NCBI GenBank assembly: GCA_028222445.1
Contig: JAOISU010000001.1
Coordinates: 62,001-126,000 of the forward strand
Source of the DNA: Candidatus Pelagibacter sp.
GTDB taxonomy: Bacteria > Pseudomonadota > Alphaproteobacteria > Pelagibacterales > Pelagibacteraceae
Direction of reading: 5' to 3'
Length of the DNA stretch: 64,000 nt
Shown: positions 24,977 to 33,563 of the stretch, piece after piece
Layout: each line of letters begins with the position of its first letter
How positions within the stretch are numbered: position 1 is the stretch's first letter
Program-made: the position numbers and the translations under genes
Notes under the pieces: model-generated
What the model was told of the DNA's origin: nothing
The model's input: only the letters and a program-made list of their open reading frames with translations
The model's database searches: none

Positions 24977-26017
24977 TTAGTGATTAATTGAGGAAGAAAA
25001 GTTCCAAGAACAGTCAAAACTTGGAATATAAACCCTATCCAAAGTTGTATTGCCAAAGTTCTTGTTGAATACATCTAGCCATTTTTCAACCTGCTCTGGT
25101 TTTTTATCTTGGCTACCAACTTGTGCAGTTATCACTCCACTTGGTTTTAATATTCTAATTAAAGTATCCATATTTTTTGCTGCAAGATCTATGCAAAACT
25201 GATCATCATTTAGATCAACAAAAATTTTATCGTATTTATCATCTTCGACAGATTTTATACTTTCAAATGCATCACCCCAAACGCATTTTACTGAGTTTTT
25301 TTCTGTAGATTTATTGCTAATGCTTCCAAGATGTTTATTGCAAACTTCAACCACTTCTGGGTCTAGTTCGTACCAATCAATAAAATCAAAACCTTGAGAG
25401 ATACATTCTCTAGCAACACCACCATCACCACCACCAATAATTGCAGCAGTACCTAAATTTTTGTTTAGTTTTAAGGCAGCATTAACAAATGTTGAGCTAT
25501 ATAAAACTTCATCATTGGTTGCGACTTGAATTTCATTATCTATAAAAAGTGACTTACCAAATTGTTCTAAATCTAATATTTCAATGTGTTGACCAACTTT
25601 TGATTTAAAATCTTCCAAAACTTCATTCACTACATATGATTTTTGTAAGCCAGGCGAACTATAAATGTCATGGTACAAAGATTTCGTGTCTCTATTAAAT
25701 TCTTTTTTAACAATTCTTTTATGTTTGAATTCTTTTTTAACAATATCAAGTGCAATAGAAGGACTAATTTTTCCACAGGTAAAAAAATCAAAACTAATAA
25801 TTCCTTTTTCTGGAAACGTATGAAAGCTGATGTGACTTTCGGCTAATAAAGCAAGTATAGTGAAACCCTGTGGTTTAAATTTATATTTGGAAATCTCAAG
25901 AATTGTAACATCAGCAGCTTTTGCAATTTTACGTATTACATTCTCATAGACTGAAGGGTCATACTCTTGAGTTGTGCCAATAATGTCTAAAGTTATATGT
26001 TCGCCGACTTTAGTCAT
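24977..26017 (-). CDS. speE: AdoMet decarboxylase-spermidine synthase fusion
   Basis: In 346 residues an N-terminal AdoMet decarboxylase of the prokaryotic SpeH type (1-115) is joined to spermidine synthase (about 120-346). The first has 'LLAESHISFHTFPEKG' with the self-cleavage pair Glu60-Ser61 that would make the pyruvoyl group, plus His66 and Cys81. The second has the AdoMet site 'AIIGGGDGGVARE' (192-204), 'IDWYELDPEVVEV' and a C-terminal 'IPSFDCSWNF'. The catalytic region reads 'VDLNDD' instead of the usual DSTDP, so the aminopropyl acceptor may differ from putrescine. Autocleavage would release an N-terminal peptide and leave the synthase attached to the alpha chain. Confidence 0.88.
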   Translation of the reverse strand: MTKVGEHITLDIIGTTQEYDPSVYENVIRKIAKAADVTILEISKYKFKPQGFTILALLAESHISFHTFPEKGIISFDFFTCGKISPSIALDIVKKEFKHKRIVKKEFNRDTKSLYHDIYSSPGLQKSYVVNEVLEDFKSKVGQHIEILDLEQFGKSLFIDNEIQVATNDEVLYSSTFVNAALKLNKNLGTAAIIGGGDGGVARECISQGFDFIDWYELDPEVVEVCNKHLGSISNKSTEKNSVKCVWGDAFESIKSVEDDKYDKIFVDLNDDQFCIDLAAKNMDTLIRILKPSGVITAQVGSQDKKPEQVEKWLDVFNKNFGNTTLDRVYIPSFDCSWNFSSSINH

Positions 26018-26022
26018 AAAAA

Positions 26023-26655
26023 TTATTTCCTCTTATAATTTTTAGCTTTGCTTAAAACTTTATTCATTTCTTTTAAAGATAAAATTTTAGGCTTACCAAT
26101 TTTTAGAGCAGTTATATACTGGTTCGAAAGATTTTCAACCTCTTCAGCTAATTCAAATGCTTTTGATAAATTTTCTGAAAATGCAATTTGTCCGTGATTT
26201 CCTATCAAACAAGCTTTTCTCTGTTTCAGTGCTTTAATGATATTTCTAGATAATTCTCTTGTACCATAAGTTGCATATTTTGCGCACTTAATGTCATTAC
26301 CACCTGCCATTGCAACCATGTAATGAAATGCTGGAATTTCTTTTCCGTGAGTAGAGATTGCAGTTGCATAATTTGAGTGTGCATGAACAATTGCTTTAGC
26401 TTCTTTTTTATTTAAGTAAATATCCTGGTGAAATCTCCACTCAGAGGAAGGTATTCCTTTTTTTTTATCAAACTTTCCTTTGAGAGTTACAAAAACTATG
26501 TCTTTATTTTTTAATGATGAGTATTTTGTACCAGAAGGTGTAATTAAAAAACCATCTTTATATTTAACAGATATATTACCTGATCTTAGCGCTGAAAGCT
26601 TTTTAGTATTAAGCATTTTAGCGTATTTAATAACTTCTGCTCTTAAATTTATCAT
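26023..26655 (-). CDS. Class II aldolase (fuculose-1-phosphate aldolase type), probable methylthioribulose-1-phosphate aldolase
   Basis: The 210-residue enzyme matches E. coli FucA closely: 'PSSEWRFHQDIY' with Glu72, zinc ligands His91 and His93 in 'VHAHSNYATAIS', His154 in 'GNHGQI', and 'YATYGTRELSRNIIKALK'. The general acid/base Glu and FucA-like 'HYMVAMAGGN' favour an aldolase over the related dehydratase MtnB. It lies directly between the spermidine synthase fusion and mtnA (one-base overlap), which points to 5-methylthioribulose-1-phosphate as substrate, as in the DHAP shunt, giving DHAP and methylthioacetaldehyde. An MtnB role is the main alternative, but no mtnC, mtnD or mtnE is nearby. 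Confidence 0.8.
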   Translation of the reverse strand: MINLRAEVIKYAKMLNTKKLSALRSGNISVKYKDGFLITPSGTKYSSLKNKDIVFVTLKGKFDKKKGIPSSEWRFHQDIYLNKKEAKAIVHAHSNYATAISTHGKEIPAFHYMVAMAGGNDIKCAKYATYGTRELSRNIIKALKQRKACLIGNHGQIAFSENLSKAFELAEEVENLSNQYITALKIGKPKILSLKEMNKVLSKAKNYKRK

Positions 26656-27731
26656 TATTTAAACATTTTATTTAGTGCATCACCTGATGCTTCGCAAATA
26701 CCTTTTTCAGTTATCAATCCTGTTATATATTTTGCAGGTGTTACATCAAAAGCTAAATTCAATGCTTTGCTTTTTTTTGGATAAATTAAAATTTTTTTAA
26801 GTTTATCATCTTGGTCTATTCCTTCTATGTGAGATAGCTCCTCAGAATTTCTTTCCTCTATTGGAATATCTTTAAAGTTTTTAATATCCCAATCAATAGT
26901 TGAACTAGGTAAAGCTACATAAAAAGGTATGTTATTGTCATGTGCAGCTAACGCTTTTAAATAAGTTCCAATTTTATTACAAACATCACCCGTTGATAAA
27001 GTTCTATCTGTTCCAACAATACACATATCAACATCACCTTTTTGCATTAATATTCCACCAGTGTTATCTGCTATAATAGTATTTGCTATTCCCTCTTCAT
27101 TTAATTCATATGAAGTTAAATTTGCACCTTGATTTCTTGGTCTGGTCTCATCCACCCAAACATGGATAGGAATTCCCTTCTTGTGAGCATGGTATAGTGG
27201 TGATGTTGCTGTCCCCCAATTAATAGTTGCAAGCCAACCAGCATTGCAATGAGTTAAGATATTAACAGTTTTTTTCGTTTTGTTGTAAATTTCCTCAATT
27301 ATTTTTAAACCATTAAGTCCAATATTTTCACAAAATTTTTCATCCTCATAACAAATATCATTAGCTTCTTTTAAGGCTATATTTAAAACTTCCTTATTAT
27401 TAATACCTGATAATTTATTTAACATCCGGTCCACTGCCCATTTTAAATTTATCGCAGTTGGTCTTGATTGGATTAATTCTTGAGAGCTTTTTTGAATAAA
27501 TTTAGGATCTTTATTTTCTTTAATAGCTAAAACAATTCCATAAGCAGCAGTTCCTCCAATTAATGGAGCTCCTCTTACTTCCATTGTTTTAATTGCATTA
27601 ATTGCATCTTTAACTGTACTGAGATCTTTAATAATAAACCGATGAGGAAGTTTAGTTTGATCAATAATTTTAACTAGTTGATTAGTTTCATCGAACCATA
27701 TTGTTCTATACTCTTTATTTTCTATCTTCAT
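26655..27731 (-). CDS. mtnA: 5-methylthioribose-1-phosphate isomerase
   Basis: The 358-residue protein has the MtnA landmarks: 'EVRGAPLIGGTAAYG' (51-65), the catalytic Cys162 in 'LTHCNAGWLAT', 'VWVDETRPRNQGANLTSYEL' and the catalytic Asp242 in 'IVGTDRTLSTGDV'. It isomerises methylthioribose-1-phosphate to methylthioribulose-1-phosphate in the cytoplasm. The gene overlaps mtnP upstream by 4 bases and the aldolase gene downstream by one, so all three are co-translated. Distinction from eIF2B-like and ribose-1,5-bisphosphate isomerases rests on the Cys/Asp pair and the mtnP neighbour. Confidence 0.94.
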   Translation of the reverse strand: MKIENKEYRTIWFDETNQLVKIIDQTKLPHRFIIKDLSTVKDAINAIKTMEVRGAPLIGGTAAYGIVLAIKENKDPKFIQKSSQELIQSRPTAINLKWAVDRMLNKLSGINNKEVLNIALKEANDICYEDEKFCENIGLNGLKIIEEIYNKTKKTVNILTHCNAGWLATINWGTATSPLYHAHKKGIPIHVWVDETRPRNQGANLTSYELNEEGIANTIIADNTGGILMQKGDVDMCIVGTDRTLSTGDVCNKIGTYLKALAAHDNNIPFYVALPSSTIDWDIKNFKDIPIEERNSEELSHIEGIDQDDKLKKILIYPKKSKALNLAFDVTPAKYITGLITEKGICEASGDALNKMFK

Positions 27732-28600
27732 TTATTCAAAACTCTACCAGCAACTGTTTTAAGTTTATCGATTGTCTTCTGTGTTCTCTTCTCTGGTGCT
27801 GTAATAATTGCCACATCTAAACAATTATTTGTTGGATCATTTGGATCGATATGATTTTCAAAATTATTAATAATATTTTTTATCATTTTTTTTGCTTTTT
27901 CTGCATTTCCTAAAAGAACTTTAATAACTTGCTGAACATCTACATTTTCATGATCTGGGTGCCAGCAATCAAAATCTGTAACCATTGATACAGATGCGTA
28001 CCTAATCTCAGCTTCTCTTGCGAGTTTTGCCTCTGGCATATTGGTCATTCCAATAACATCAGCATTCCATGATCTATATAAATTTGACTCAGCTAATGTT
28101 GAAAATTGAGGTCCTTCCATAACTACATACGTTCCTCCTCTTTGAAATTCAATGCTTTCTTGTTTTAATGCTTCTTCACACGAATTCATTAATCCATTTG
28201 AAGTTGGATGTGCCATTGAAACGTGAGCTACTATTTCATCATCAAAAAAACTTTTTGATCTTGCGAATGTTCGATCAATAAATTGATCCACAATTACAAA
28301 CATTCCTGGAGGTAGGTTTTCTTTTAATGATCCAACAGCAGAAACTGAAACTATATCAGTGATGCCCAGTTGTTTTAGGGCATCTATATTGGCTCTAAAA
28401 TTAATTTTAGAGGGAGATATTGCATGACCTCTTCCATGCCTAGGTAGAAAAAATATTTCTTTATCGTTATATTTTATTTTTAAAATTTCATCTGAAGGTT
28501 TACCCCAGGGGGTTTCAAGTTTAAGAAACTCTCTTTCCTTAAATTCATTAATATCGTAGAGACCACTACCGCCGATAATTGCTAATTTATTTGTTGTCAT
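27728..28600 (-). CDS. mtnP: 5'-methylthioadenosine phosphorylase
   Basis: The 290-residue purine nucleoside phosphorylase-family enzyme has 'IIGGSGLYDI' (8-17), 'HGRGHAISPSKINFRANI', 'VVMEGPQFSTLAE', 'NADVIGMTNMPEAKLAREAE' and 'MVTDFDCWH', the last being the TDxDxW pattern of MTA phosphorylases. It splits methylthioadenosine, the by-product of spermidine synthesis, into adenine and methylthioribose-1-phosphate. It heads the mtnP-mtnA-aldolase-speDE run and is divergent from apt, which can recycle the adenine, with 41 bases between starts. Confidence 0.93.
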   Translation of the reverse strand: MTTNKLAIIGGSGLYDINEFKEREFLKLETPWGKPSDEILKIKYNDKEIFFLPRHGRGHAISPSKINFRANIDALKQLGITDIVSVSAVGSLKENLPPGMFVIVDQFIDRTFARSKSFFDDEIVAHVSMAHPTSNGLMNSCEEALKQESIEFQRGGTYVVMEGPQFSTLAESNLYRSWNADVIGMTNMPEAKLAREAEIRYASVSMVTDFDCWHPDHENVDVQQVIKVLLGNAEKAKKMIKNIINNFENHIDPNDPTNNCLDVAIITAPEKRTQKTIDKLKTVAGRVLNK

Positions 28601-28641
28601 AACTAAAAATATATTTATTTATACATTAATAATTTAATATT

Positions 28642-29169
28642 ATGAATTTGAAAGATTATATCAGATCAATTCCAGATTATCCAAAAAAAGGAATTTTATT
28701 TAGAGATATTACAACACTCATTAAAGATGAAAATGCTTTCAGAGAGTGTGTTGACCAAATAATTGAAAGATCAAAAAAATATAAAGTTGATAAAATTGCT
28801 GCAATTGAGTCTAGAGGTTTTGTTTTTGCATCAGCAGTTTCTTATATTTTAAAAAAACCTTTTATTATGTTTAGAAAAAAAAATAAGTTACCAGCCGAAA
28901 CGTACTCAGTTGATTTTGAATTAGAATATGGAACTGCCACAATTGAAGTTCACAAAGATTCTATTGAAAAGAATGACTCAGTTCTAATAATAGATGATTT
29001 GATTGCAACAGGAGGTACTGCAGAAGCAGCTGCCAAACTAGTTGAAATGTCTAATGCAAAAGTTGTGGCTTTTGTTTTTGCTATTAATCTTTTTGATTTA
29101 GGTGGTTCTGTCAATTTAACAAAAAAAGGGTATGAGGTTGAAAATTTAATGGATTTTCCAGGTCATTAA
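28642..29169 (+). CDS. apt: Adenine phosphoribosyltransferase
   Basis: The 175-residue protein has the PRPP-binding motif 'VLIIDDLIATGGT' (114-126), the flexible-loop and adenine-pocket sequences 'IAAIESRGFVFASAV' and 'RKKNKLPAETYSVDFELEYG', as in Apt. It converts adenine and PRPP to AMP, which fits its position divergent from mtnP whose reaction frees adenine. Its stop overlaps convergently with the glycosyltransferase gene by 4 bases. Confidence 0.94.
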   Translation: MNLKDYIRSIPDYPKKGILFRDITTLIKDENAFRECVDQIIERSKKYKVDKIAAIESRGFVFASAVSYILKKPFIMFRKKNKLPAETYSVDFELEYGTATIEVHKDSIEKNDSVLIIDDLIATGGTAEAAAKLVEMSNAKVVAFVFAINLFDLGGSVNLTKKGYEVENLMDFPGH

Positions 29170-30077
29170 TAAAATTGTCGACCTCTGTAATTAGACTTAA
29201 TTCCTATAATTGAAAATAATAATCCTAAAAATCTATACAAATATTTATCTCTATTAAGCTTATTAAATAATAAAGCGTAATAAATTGATTTTAATAATGA
29301 TTTAAAAAATTTACCTGAAACTTTCCACAGGGCATAAATATAGTTATAATTTTTTTTATAAAAATAAAAATAAGACCACATCCAATGCCAATCACGTAAT
29401 TTATTTGCATCATTTTTTAATTTATTACTAGCACCCAAAGAACCTTTAAAGCCAAGATGATGAACTCTTAAATTACTTGATGAATAAATAGATCCACCTT
29501 TGTTAATTGTTGATTTACATAAATCAAATTCTTCAAAATATAAAAAATAATTTTCATCAAAAATATTTTTATTCTTGAATTTATTAAAATTTAAAAGCAT
29601 TGAACATCCAGTTACCCACTCAACTTTAATAAATTCATTTTTATTTTTTTTTAAAAATTTTTTTTCGAAGATACGATGTTTTTTTTTATCAAAAAAACCA
29701 GCTGGTAGATATGCTGTTTGGTTTGAGTATTGACAACCAATAATTGAAAAGGATTTTTTTTTTTTAATTATTCTGGAGATTTTATCAAAAAAATCATTTT
29801 TACATACTACGTCTGGATTTAATATGAGAGCATAATCTGTTTGTACTTTTTCTAATCCAAAATTATTTCCCTTTCCATATCCAAGATTTAATCCAGTGCA
29901 TACTATTTCTATATTGTTAAATTTTTTTAAAAAAAATTTTTTATCTTTAAATTGTTTGGAATTTTCTACAATAATTACTTTAAAATTTTTATCTATTGAT
30001 TTAAGACAATCTAATAAAATTTTTCTGTTAGTTAAATAAGTAACAATTACGATGGTTAAATTTGTTTTTTTTTTCAT
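29166..30077 (-). CDS. Glycosyltransferase family 2 (rhamnosyltransferase-like)
   Basis: The 303-residue protein has a GT-A fold start 'NLTIVIVTYLTNRKILLDCL', 'GLNLGYGKGNNFGLE', the metal/nucleotide-binding 'YALILNPDVVC' in the DxD position, and 'NYFLYFEEFDLCKSTINKGG', as in WbbL-like rhamnosyltransferases. A basic C-terminus may associate with the membrane. It is divergent from the dTDP-glucose dehydratase gene, fitting an O-antigen or similar polysaccharide. Lys and Asn codon density is very high even for this window, suggesting variable surface-glycan DNA. Confidence 0.88.
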   Translation of the reverse strand: MKKKTNLTIVIVTYLTNRKILLDCLKSIDKNFKVIIVENSKQFKDKKFFLKKFNNIEIVCTGLNLGYGKGNNFGLEKVQTDYALILNPDVVCKNDFFDKISRIIKKKKSFSIIGCQYSNQTAYLPAGFFDKKKHRIFEKKFLKKNKNEFIKVEWVTGCSMLLNFNKFKNKNIFDENYFLYFEEFDLCKSTINKGGSIYSSSNLRVHHLGFKGSLGASNKLKNDANKLRDWHWMWSYFYFYKKNYNYIYALWKVSGKFFKSLLKSIYYALLFNKLNRDKYLYRFLGLLFSIIGIKSNYRGRQFY

Positions 30078-30128
30078 TATTATAAAAACAAATATATACT
30101 TTAATTAAATTTATTGTAAAAATATAAA

Positions 30129-31148
30129 ATGGATAAAGTAATTGTAACAGGAGGATTAGGTTTTATAGGTAGTAACTTAATTGAGCTATTATTAAAAAAA
30201 TATTATGTCATTAACCTAGATAAAGTCACCTATTCTTCTAATTTTTATAATACAAAAGAGTTTCTTAAAAAAAAAAACTATAAATTTATTAAATATGACA
30301 TCAATAATAAAAAAATTATAAAGATATTTAATAAGTATAAACCTGTCGGAATTTTTAATTTAGCAGCAGAAACTCATGTCGATAGATCCATAGACTCCCC
30401 CAAAAGCTTTATTGAAAGCAACATCTTGGGTGTTTACAATATCCTTGAAGCTTTTAGAGTTTTTTCAAAAAAAATTCCAAAAACTAAATTAATTCATATA
30501 TCAACAGATGAAGTTTATGGTGATATTCTTTTTGGAAGAAGTGATGAAAATTATCCATATAAACCGAGTTCACCCTATGCTGCAAGTAAAGCCTCATCTG
30601 ATCATTTGGTTTCATCTTATGTAAGAACTTACAATATTCCTGCTATAGTAACTAATTGTTCAAACAATTATGGACCCAAACAACATCCTGAAAAATTAAT
30701 CCCAAAACTTATATACAATATACTTCAAAATAAACCTTTACCAATTTATGGAAAAGGAACTAATTCAAGGGAATGGATTTATGTAAAAGACCATTGTGAA
30801 GCTTTAATTAAAATATTTAAAAAAGGTAAAGTAGGTGATTTTTATAATATTGGTTCAAATAAAAACCAAACAAATTTAGAAATATGTAAAAAATTAATTC
30901 AATTAGCCAATAAAAATAAAATTATAGGAAAAAATACTAGAATAAAATTTGTAAAAGATAGGCCTGGGCATGACACCAGATATGCCCTTAACAGCTCAAA
31001 ATTGAAAAATGAATTAAGATGGTCACCTAGAATAAGTCTCAGTAATGGTCTAAAAAAAACATTCGAATGGTATCGTGAAAATAACGATTATTATAAATCG
31101 ATACCATTAAACGACATACGAAAAAGATTAGGCAAAACAAACAAATAA
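30129..31148 (+). CDS. rfbB: dTDP-glucose 4,6-dehydratase
   Basis: The 339-residue short-chain dehydrogenase shows the NAD motif 'GGLGFIGSN' (8-16), the catalytic Thr126-Asp127-Glu128 in 'HISTDEVYGD', and Tyr150/Lys154 in 'SSPYAASKASSDH'. 'RDRPGHDTRYAL'-type sequence (here 'KDRPGHDTRYALN') is diagnostic of RmlB/RfbB. It makes dTDP-4-keto-6-deoxyglucose, the precursor of dTDP-rhamnose and other deoxysugars. rmlA, rmlC and rmlD are not in the window. It ends 2 bases before the convergent tRNA-Met. Confidence 0.92.
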   Translation: MDKVIVTGGLGFIGSNLIELLLKKYYVINLDKVTYSSNFYNTKEFLKKKNYKFIKYDINNKKIIKIFNKYKPVGIFNLAAETHVDRSIDSPKSFIESNILGVYNILEAFRVFSKKIPKTKLIHISTDEVYGDILFGRSDENYPYKPSSPYAASKASSDHLVSSYVRTYNIPAIVTNCSNNYGPKQHPEKLIPKLIYNILQNKPLPIYGKGTNSREWIYVKDHCEALIKIFKKGKVGDFYNIGSNKNQTNLEICKKLIQLANKNKIIGKNTRIKFVKDRPGHDTRYALNSSKLKNELRWSPRISLSNGLKKTFEWYRENNDYYKSIPLNDIRKRLGKTNK

Positions 31149-31150
31149 AA

Positions 31151-31227
31151 TGGTAGCGGGAAGTGGGATCGAACCACTGACCTCAGGCTTATGAGTCCTG
31201 CGCTCTAACCAACTGAGCTACCCCGCC
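31151..31227 (-). tRNA. tRNA-Met (CAT), elongator type
   Basis: The minus strand folds into a complete cloverleaf of 77 nt with encoded CCA (31153-31151). The acceptor 7-mer GGCGGGG pairs with TCCCGCT, the D-arm reads TAGCTCAGTTGGTTAGAGC, and the T-arm is GTGG-TTCGATC-CCAC. The anticodon loop CTCATAA gives CAT. The sequence resembles elongator tRNA-Met rather than initiator, which would lack the first acceptor pair and have GGG/CCC in the anticodon stem; a lysidine-type tRNA-Ile is less likely. The last anticodon-stem pair is A-G. Confidence 0.92.
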
Positions 31228-31308
31228 ATTTAATTCTTAATAATTTATAATAGGTTTTATTTTTAGTGCAATCAAGTTTTTGACATGCATGGTAAAGAAA
31301 ATATTTAA

Positions 31309-31611
31309 TTAGTCCAAAACTGCAAGTAATTTTTCTGTATACTTAGTTCCCATGTAGATACACCTCATATTATCTAATTTATTAATCTTTATATAATCTA
31401 AGCACAATCTATTAATATTGTTTCTCGCCAAATACTCATGATAAGAAAAATTATAAAATTTTTTAATCACTTTTTTTTCATATATAGAATATAAATTTAC
31501 TTGTGCTTTGTAATTAAATTTAAGTTCATTGTCTACTTTTAAACTTTTTCCATAGTTTCCACAGCTAGAAAAAATTAAAAAAAAAATTAAAAAAATAAAT
31601 TTATCAAACAT
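31309..31611 (-). CDS. Small putative lipoprotein
   Basis: I do not recognise a family. From the ATG at 31611 the protein (100 residues) begins with a hydrophobic segment and 'LIFFLIFSSCGNYGKS', where Cys after SS could be a lipobox cysteine, although Phe rather than Leu stands at -3. The remainder is Lys/Tyr/Asn-rich. An in-frame ATG at 31647 lies within the upstream oxidoreductase gene and would bury the signal sequence, so it is not chosen. The gene begins 5 bases after that oxidoreductase and precedes the tRNA-Met. Confidence 0.6.
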   Translation of the reverse strand: MFDKFIFLIFFLIFSSCGNYGKSLKVDNELKFNYKAQVNLYSIYEKKVIKKFYNFSYHEYLARNNINRLCLDYIKINKLDNMRCIYMGTKYTEKLLAVLD

Positions 31612-31615
31612 GTAT

Positions 31616-32602
31616 TTATTTACTAAAACTTTCTCTCCATTTATCAAGAATATTCATTATCTCGATCGACTCATCAATATCAACTTGATAAGTTTTTTTT
31701 ATTTTATTATCAAGAAATAAATTTGAAACATTTTCTATTTGCGAAGTATAAATATTTTTTTTAGATAAAGTAAAATCTTTATAATATGAATTGTTGCTAG
31801 ATACCTCTAAGTAGCTTTTAGTAGAGGGCAACCAAGGACTAGGTATATTAATGGTTCCTTTAGACCCATAAATTGTACATGAATTTTTTAAATTTTCTTT
31901 AAAACTTACCTTACAATTAGCTGTAATATTGTTACCTATCAAAAACTCAGCTTCCGCCTCATCATCTACATCTGTGATTGAAAAACTACCTTTTGATTTG
32001 ATTAATTTCATGCATTTATTTTGTTCGTTAAATAAATTAAAAAAGCTTATTGGATAACAACCAACATCTAAAATAGCTCCACCTCCTAATTCTTTTGAAA
32101 AAAGTCTTGAATCTTTGCGAATACGTTTAATCTTAAATCCAAAAGAAGAATCAATTTTTTTAATTTCTCCAATTTCACCTTCTTTAATTATTTTCAGTAA
32201 GCTTTCAATCTGTGGATGATATCTGTAAGCAATAGCTTCATAAAATGAATCTTTTTTCTGTTCTAATGCATTATATGCTAAATTTGCTTGATCTAAGCTA
32301 ACTGCTATTGGTTTTTCACAAAGTATTTTTTTATTATTTTTAACACATTCCAAAAGTAATTCTACGTGAGTATTGTTTAGCGTTGATATGTAAACGGCAT
32401 CAATTTCTTTTGATCTAATTAATTCAGAATAGTTTGAAAATCTATTAGAGGTTGCTATATCAAAATTTTTAGCAAATAATTCTAATTTAGGTTTTGATTT
32501 ACTGGCAACACAAATTAGTTTTGAATTAGTGGTTTCACTTATTGCCTTAGCAAAAGCATTAGCCATATTTCCTAATCCAACTATCCCCCATTTAATAATC
32601 AT
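31616..32602 (-). CDS. Gfo/Idh/MocA-family oxidoreductase
   Basis: From the ATG at 32602 (328 residues) the protein starts with the NAD(P) motif 'IKWGIVGLGNMANAFAKAI', followed by 'DAVYISTLNNTHVELLLECV' and the conserved 'KILCEKPIAV' with the catalytic Lys of the family. 'AIAYRYHPQIESLLKI' leads into the second domain. These enzymes oxidise or reduce sugars and inositols. An in-frame ATG at 32620 lies inside the upstream gene. It follows a GT17 glycosyltransferase gene, and a role in making a nucleotide-sugar for a surface glycan is likely but the substrate is unknown. Confidence 0.86.
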   Translation of the reverse strand: MIIKWGIVGLGNMANAFAKAISETTNSKLICVASKSKPKLELFAKNFDIATSNRFSNYSELIRSKEIDAVYISTLNNTHVELLLECVKNNKKILCEKPIAVSLDQANLAYNALEQKKDSFYEAIAYRYHPQIESLLKIIKEGEIGEIKKIDSSFGFKIKRIRKDSRLFSKELGGGAILDVGCYPISFFNLFNEQNKCMKLIKSKGSFSITDVDDEAEAEFLIGNNITANCKVSFKENLKNSCTIYGSKGTINIPSPWLPSTKSYLEVSSNNSYYKDFTLSKKNIYTSQIENVSNLFLDNKIKKTYQVDIDESIEIMNILDKWRESFSK

Positions 32603-32603
32603 A

Positions 32604-33488
32604 TCATTTAAACCATTCATTAAAATTAAGACGATTCTTAACTAAATAATCTGGCAAAAGAGAATCGTTTATTACTTTAAGCTTATAATTATATTCCCAT
32701 TTTTTTTTTGAAGACTTGTCTGCGAAATGATTATACAAAACCTCCCCATCATCTATTTTTTTTTGTAAATCTCTAATAGTAATTTTAGTTTCATCAAACT
32801 CATCATGATGGCCAAAGTTCTTTAATTTTATATATAGTTCCTCTGGTGATTTAAGATTTGTAAAATGCCAACCTCCATCATCAATAATTTGTAAATTATT
32901 TTGTTTTATCTTTGAAAAGTGCGTGTCTAATCTCCAAATTGAATATTTTTTATTTTTTAAATTGCGCAGATTTGAAAATGATGTGAGGTATTTTTTTTTA
33001 CATGCCTTAGACCCATACCAAGGCATTAAATCGTAGAAATAATTAAATTTATAATAAAATAATAATTGTTTAAATATTATAAAATTTTTTTTATTCTCTT
33101 TGAATTGAATTGACTTTAAATTTGGTATTTCATCATTATCACTTATTATTATAAGATCTTCATCTTTAGCATCTTTTATACCTTTCAGCATGTATTCGTA
33201 AGATTGCTCTATTCGTTTAATACTATTAAATCTTTTATAAATGGGGTTAGTCGCTATATCTTTATCGTCATATAGATTATCAGGTTCATAATTAATTTTT
33301 ATATAAATTATTTTATCCTTAAATTTTGGATAGTCATTTATATCAAAATTAAATTTTTTAGCTTTTCCACTGTGAGAAAAAGATGACTCTACAACTATAA
33401 ATTTGTAAACTTCATCATTAAGTATATTAAATCTAACATCCAACATCATTTTTTCAGAATAAAATGTTGTACAATCGTAGATCTTCAT
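32604..33488 (-). CDS. Glycosyltransferase family 17 protein
   Basis: The 294-residue protein matches the GT17 family (beta-1,4-mannosyl-glycoprotein GlcNAc-transferase-like): 'YKFIVVESSFSHSGKAKKF' near the N-terminus, 'IIISDNDEIPNL' with a DxDE motif, and 'DDGGWHFTNLKSPEELYIKL' near residue 210. GT17 enzymes in bacteria are found in surface polysaccharide loci. No membrane segment is seen. It leads into the Gfo/Idh/MocA gene with about one base between, and is separated from lon by 75 bases. Confidence 0.82.
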   Translation of the reverse strand: MKIYDCTTFYSEKMMLDVRFNILNDEVYKFIVVESSFSHSGKAKKFNFDINDYPKFKDKIIYIKINYEPDNLYDDKDIATNPIYKRFNSIKRIEQSYEYMLKGIKDAKDEDLIIISDNDEIPNLKSIQFKENKKNFIIFKQLLFYYKFNYFYDLMPWYGSKACKKKYLTSFSNLRNLKNKKYSIWRLDTHFSKIKQNNLQIIDDGGWHFTNLKSPEELYIKLKNFGHHDEFDETKITIRDLQKKIDDGEVLYNHFADKSSKKKWEYNYKLKVINDSLLPDYLVKNRLNFNEWFK

Positions 33489-33563
33489 ATTTGATAACCT
33501 ACACCATTTAGATAAATGGAAAAACTATTTTTAAATTAGTTAAAGAAAATTTTCTTTATAAGT

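Noticed and set aside
26023..26655. Annotation as methylthioribulose-1-phosphate dehydratase (MtnB)
   Set aside because: FucA-type Glu72 and close FucA-like sequence, with no mtnC, mtnD or mtnE nearby, favour an aldolase; kept as alternative only.
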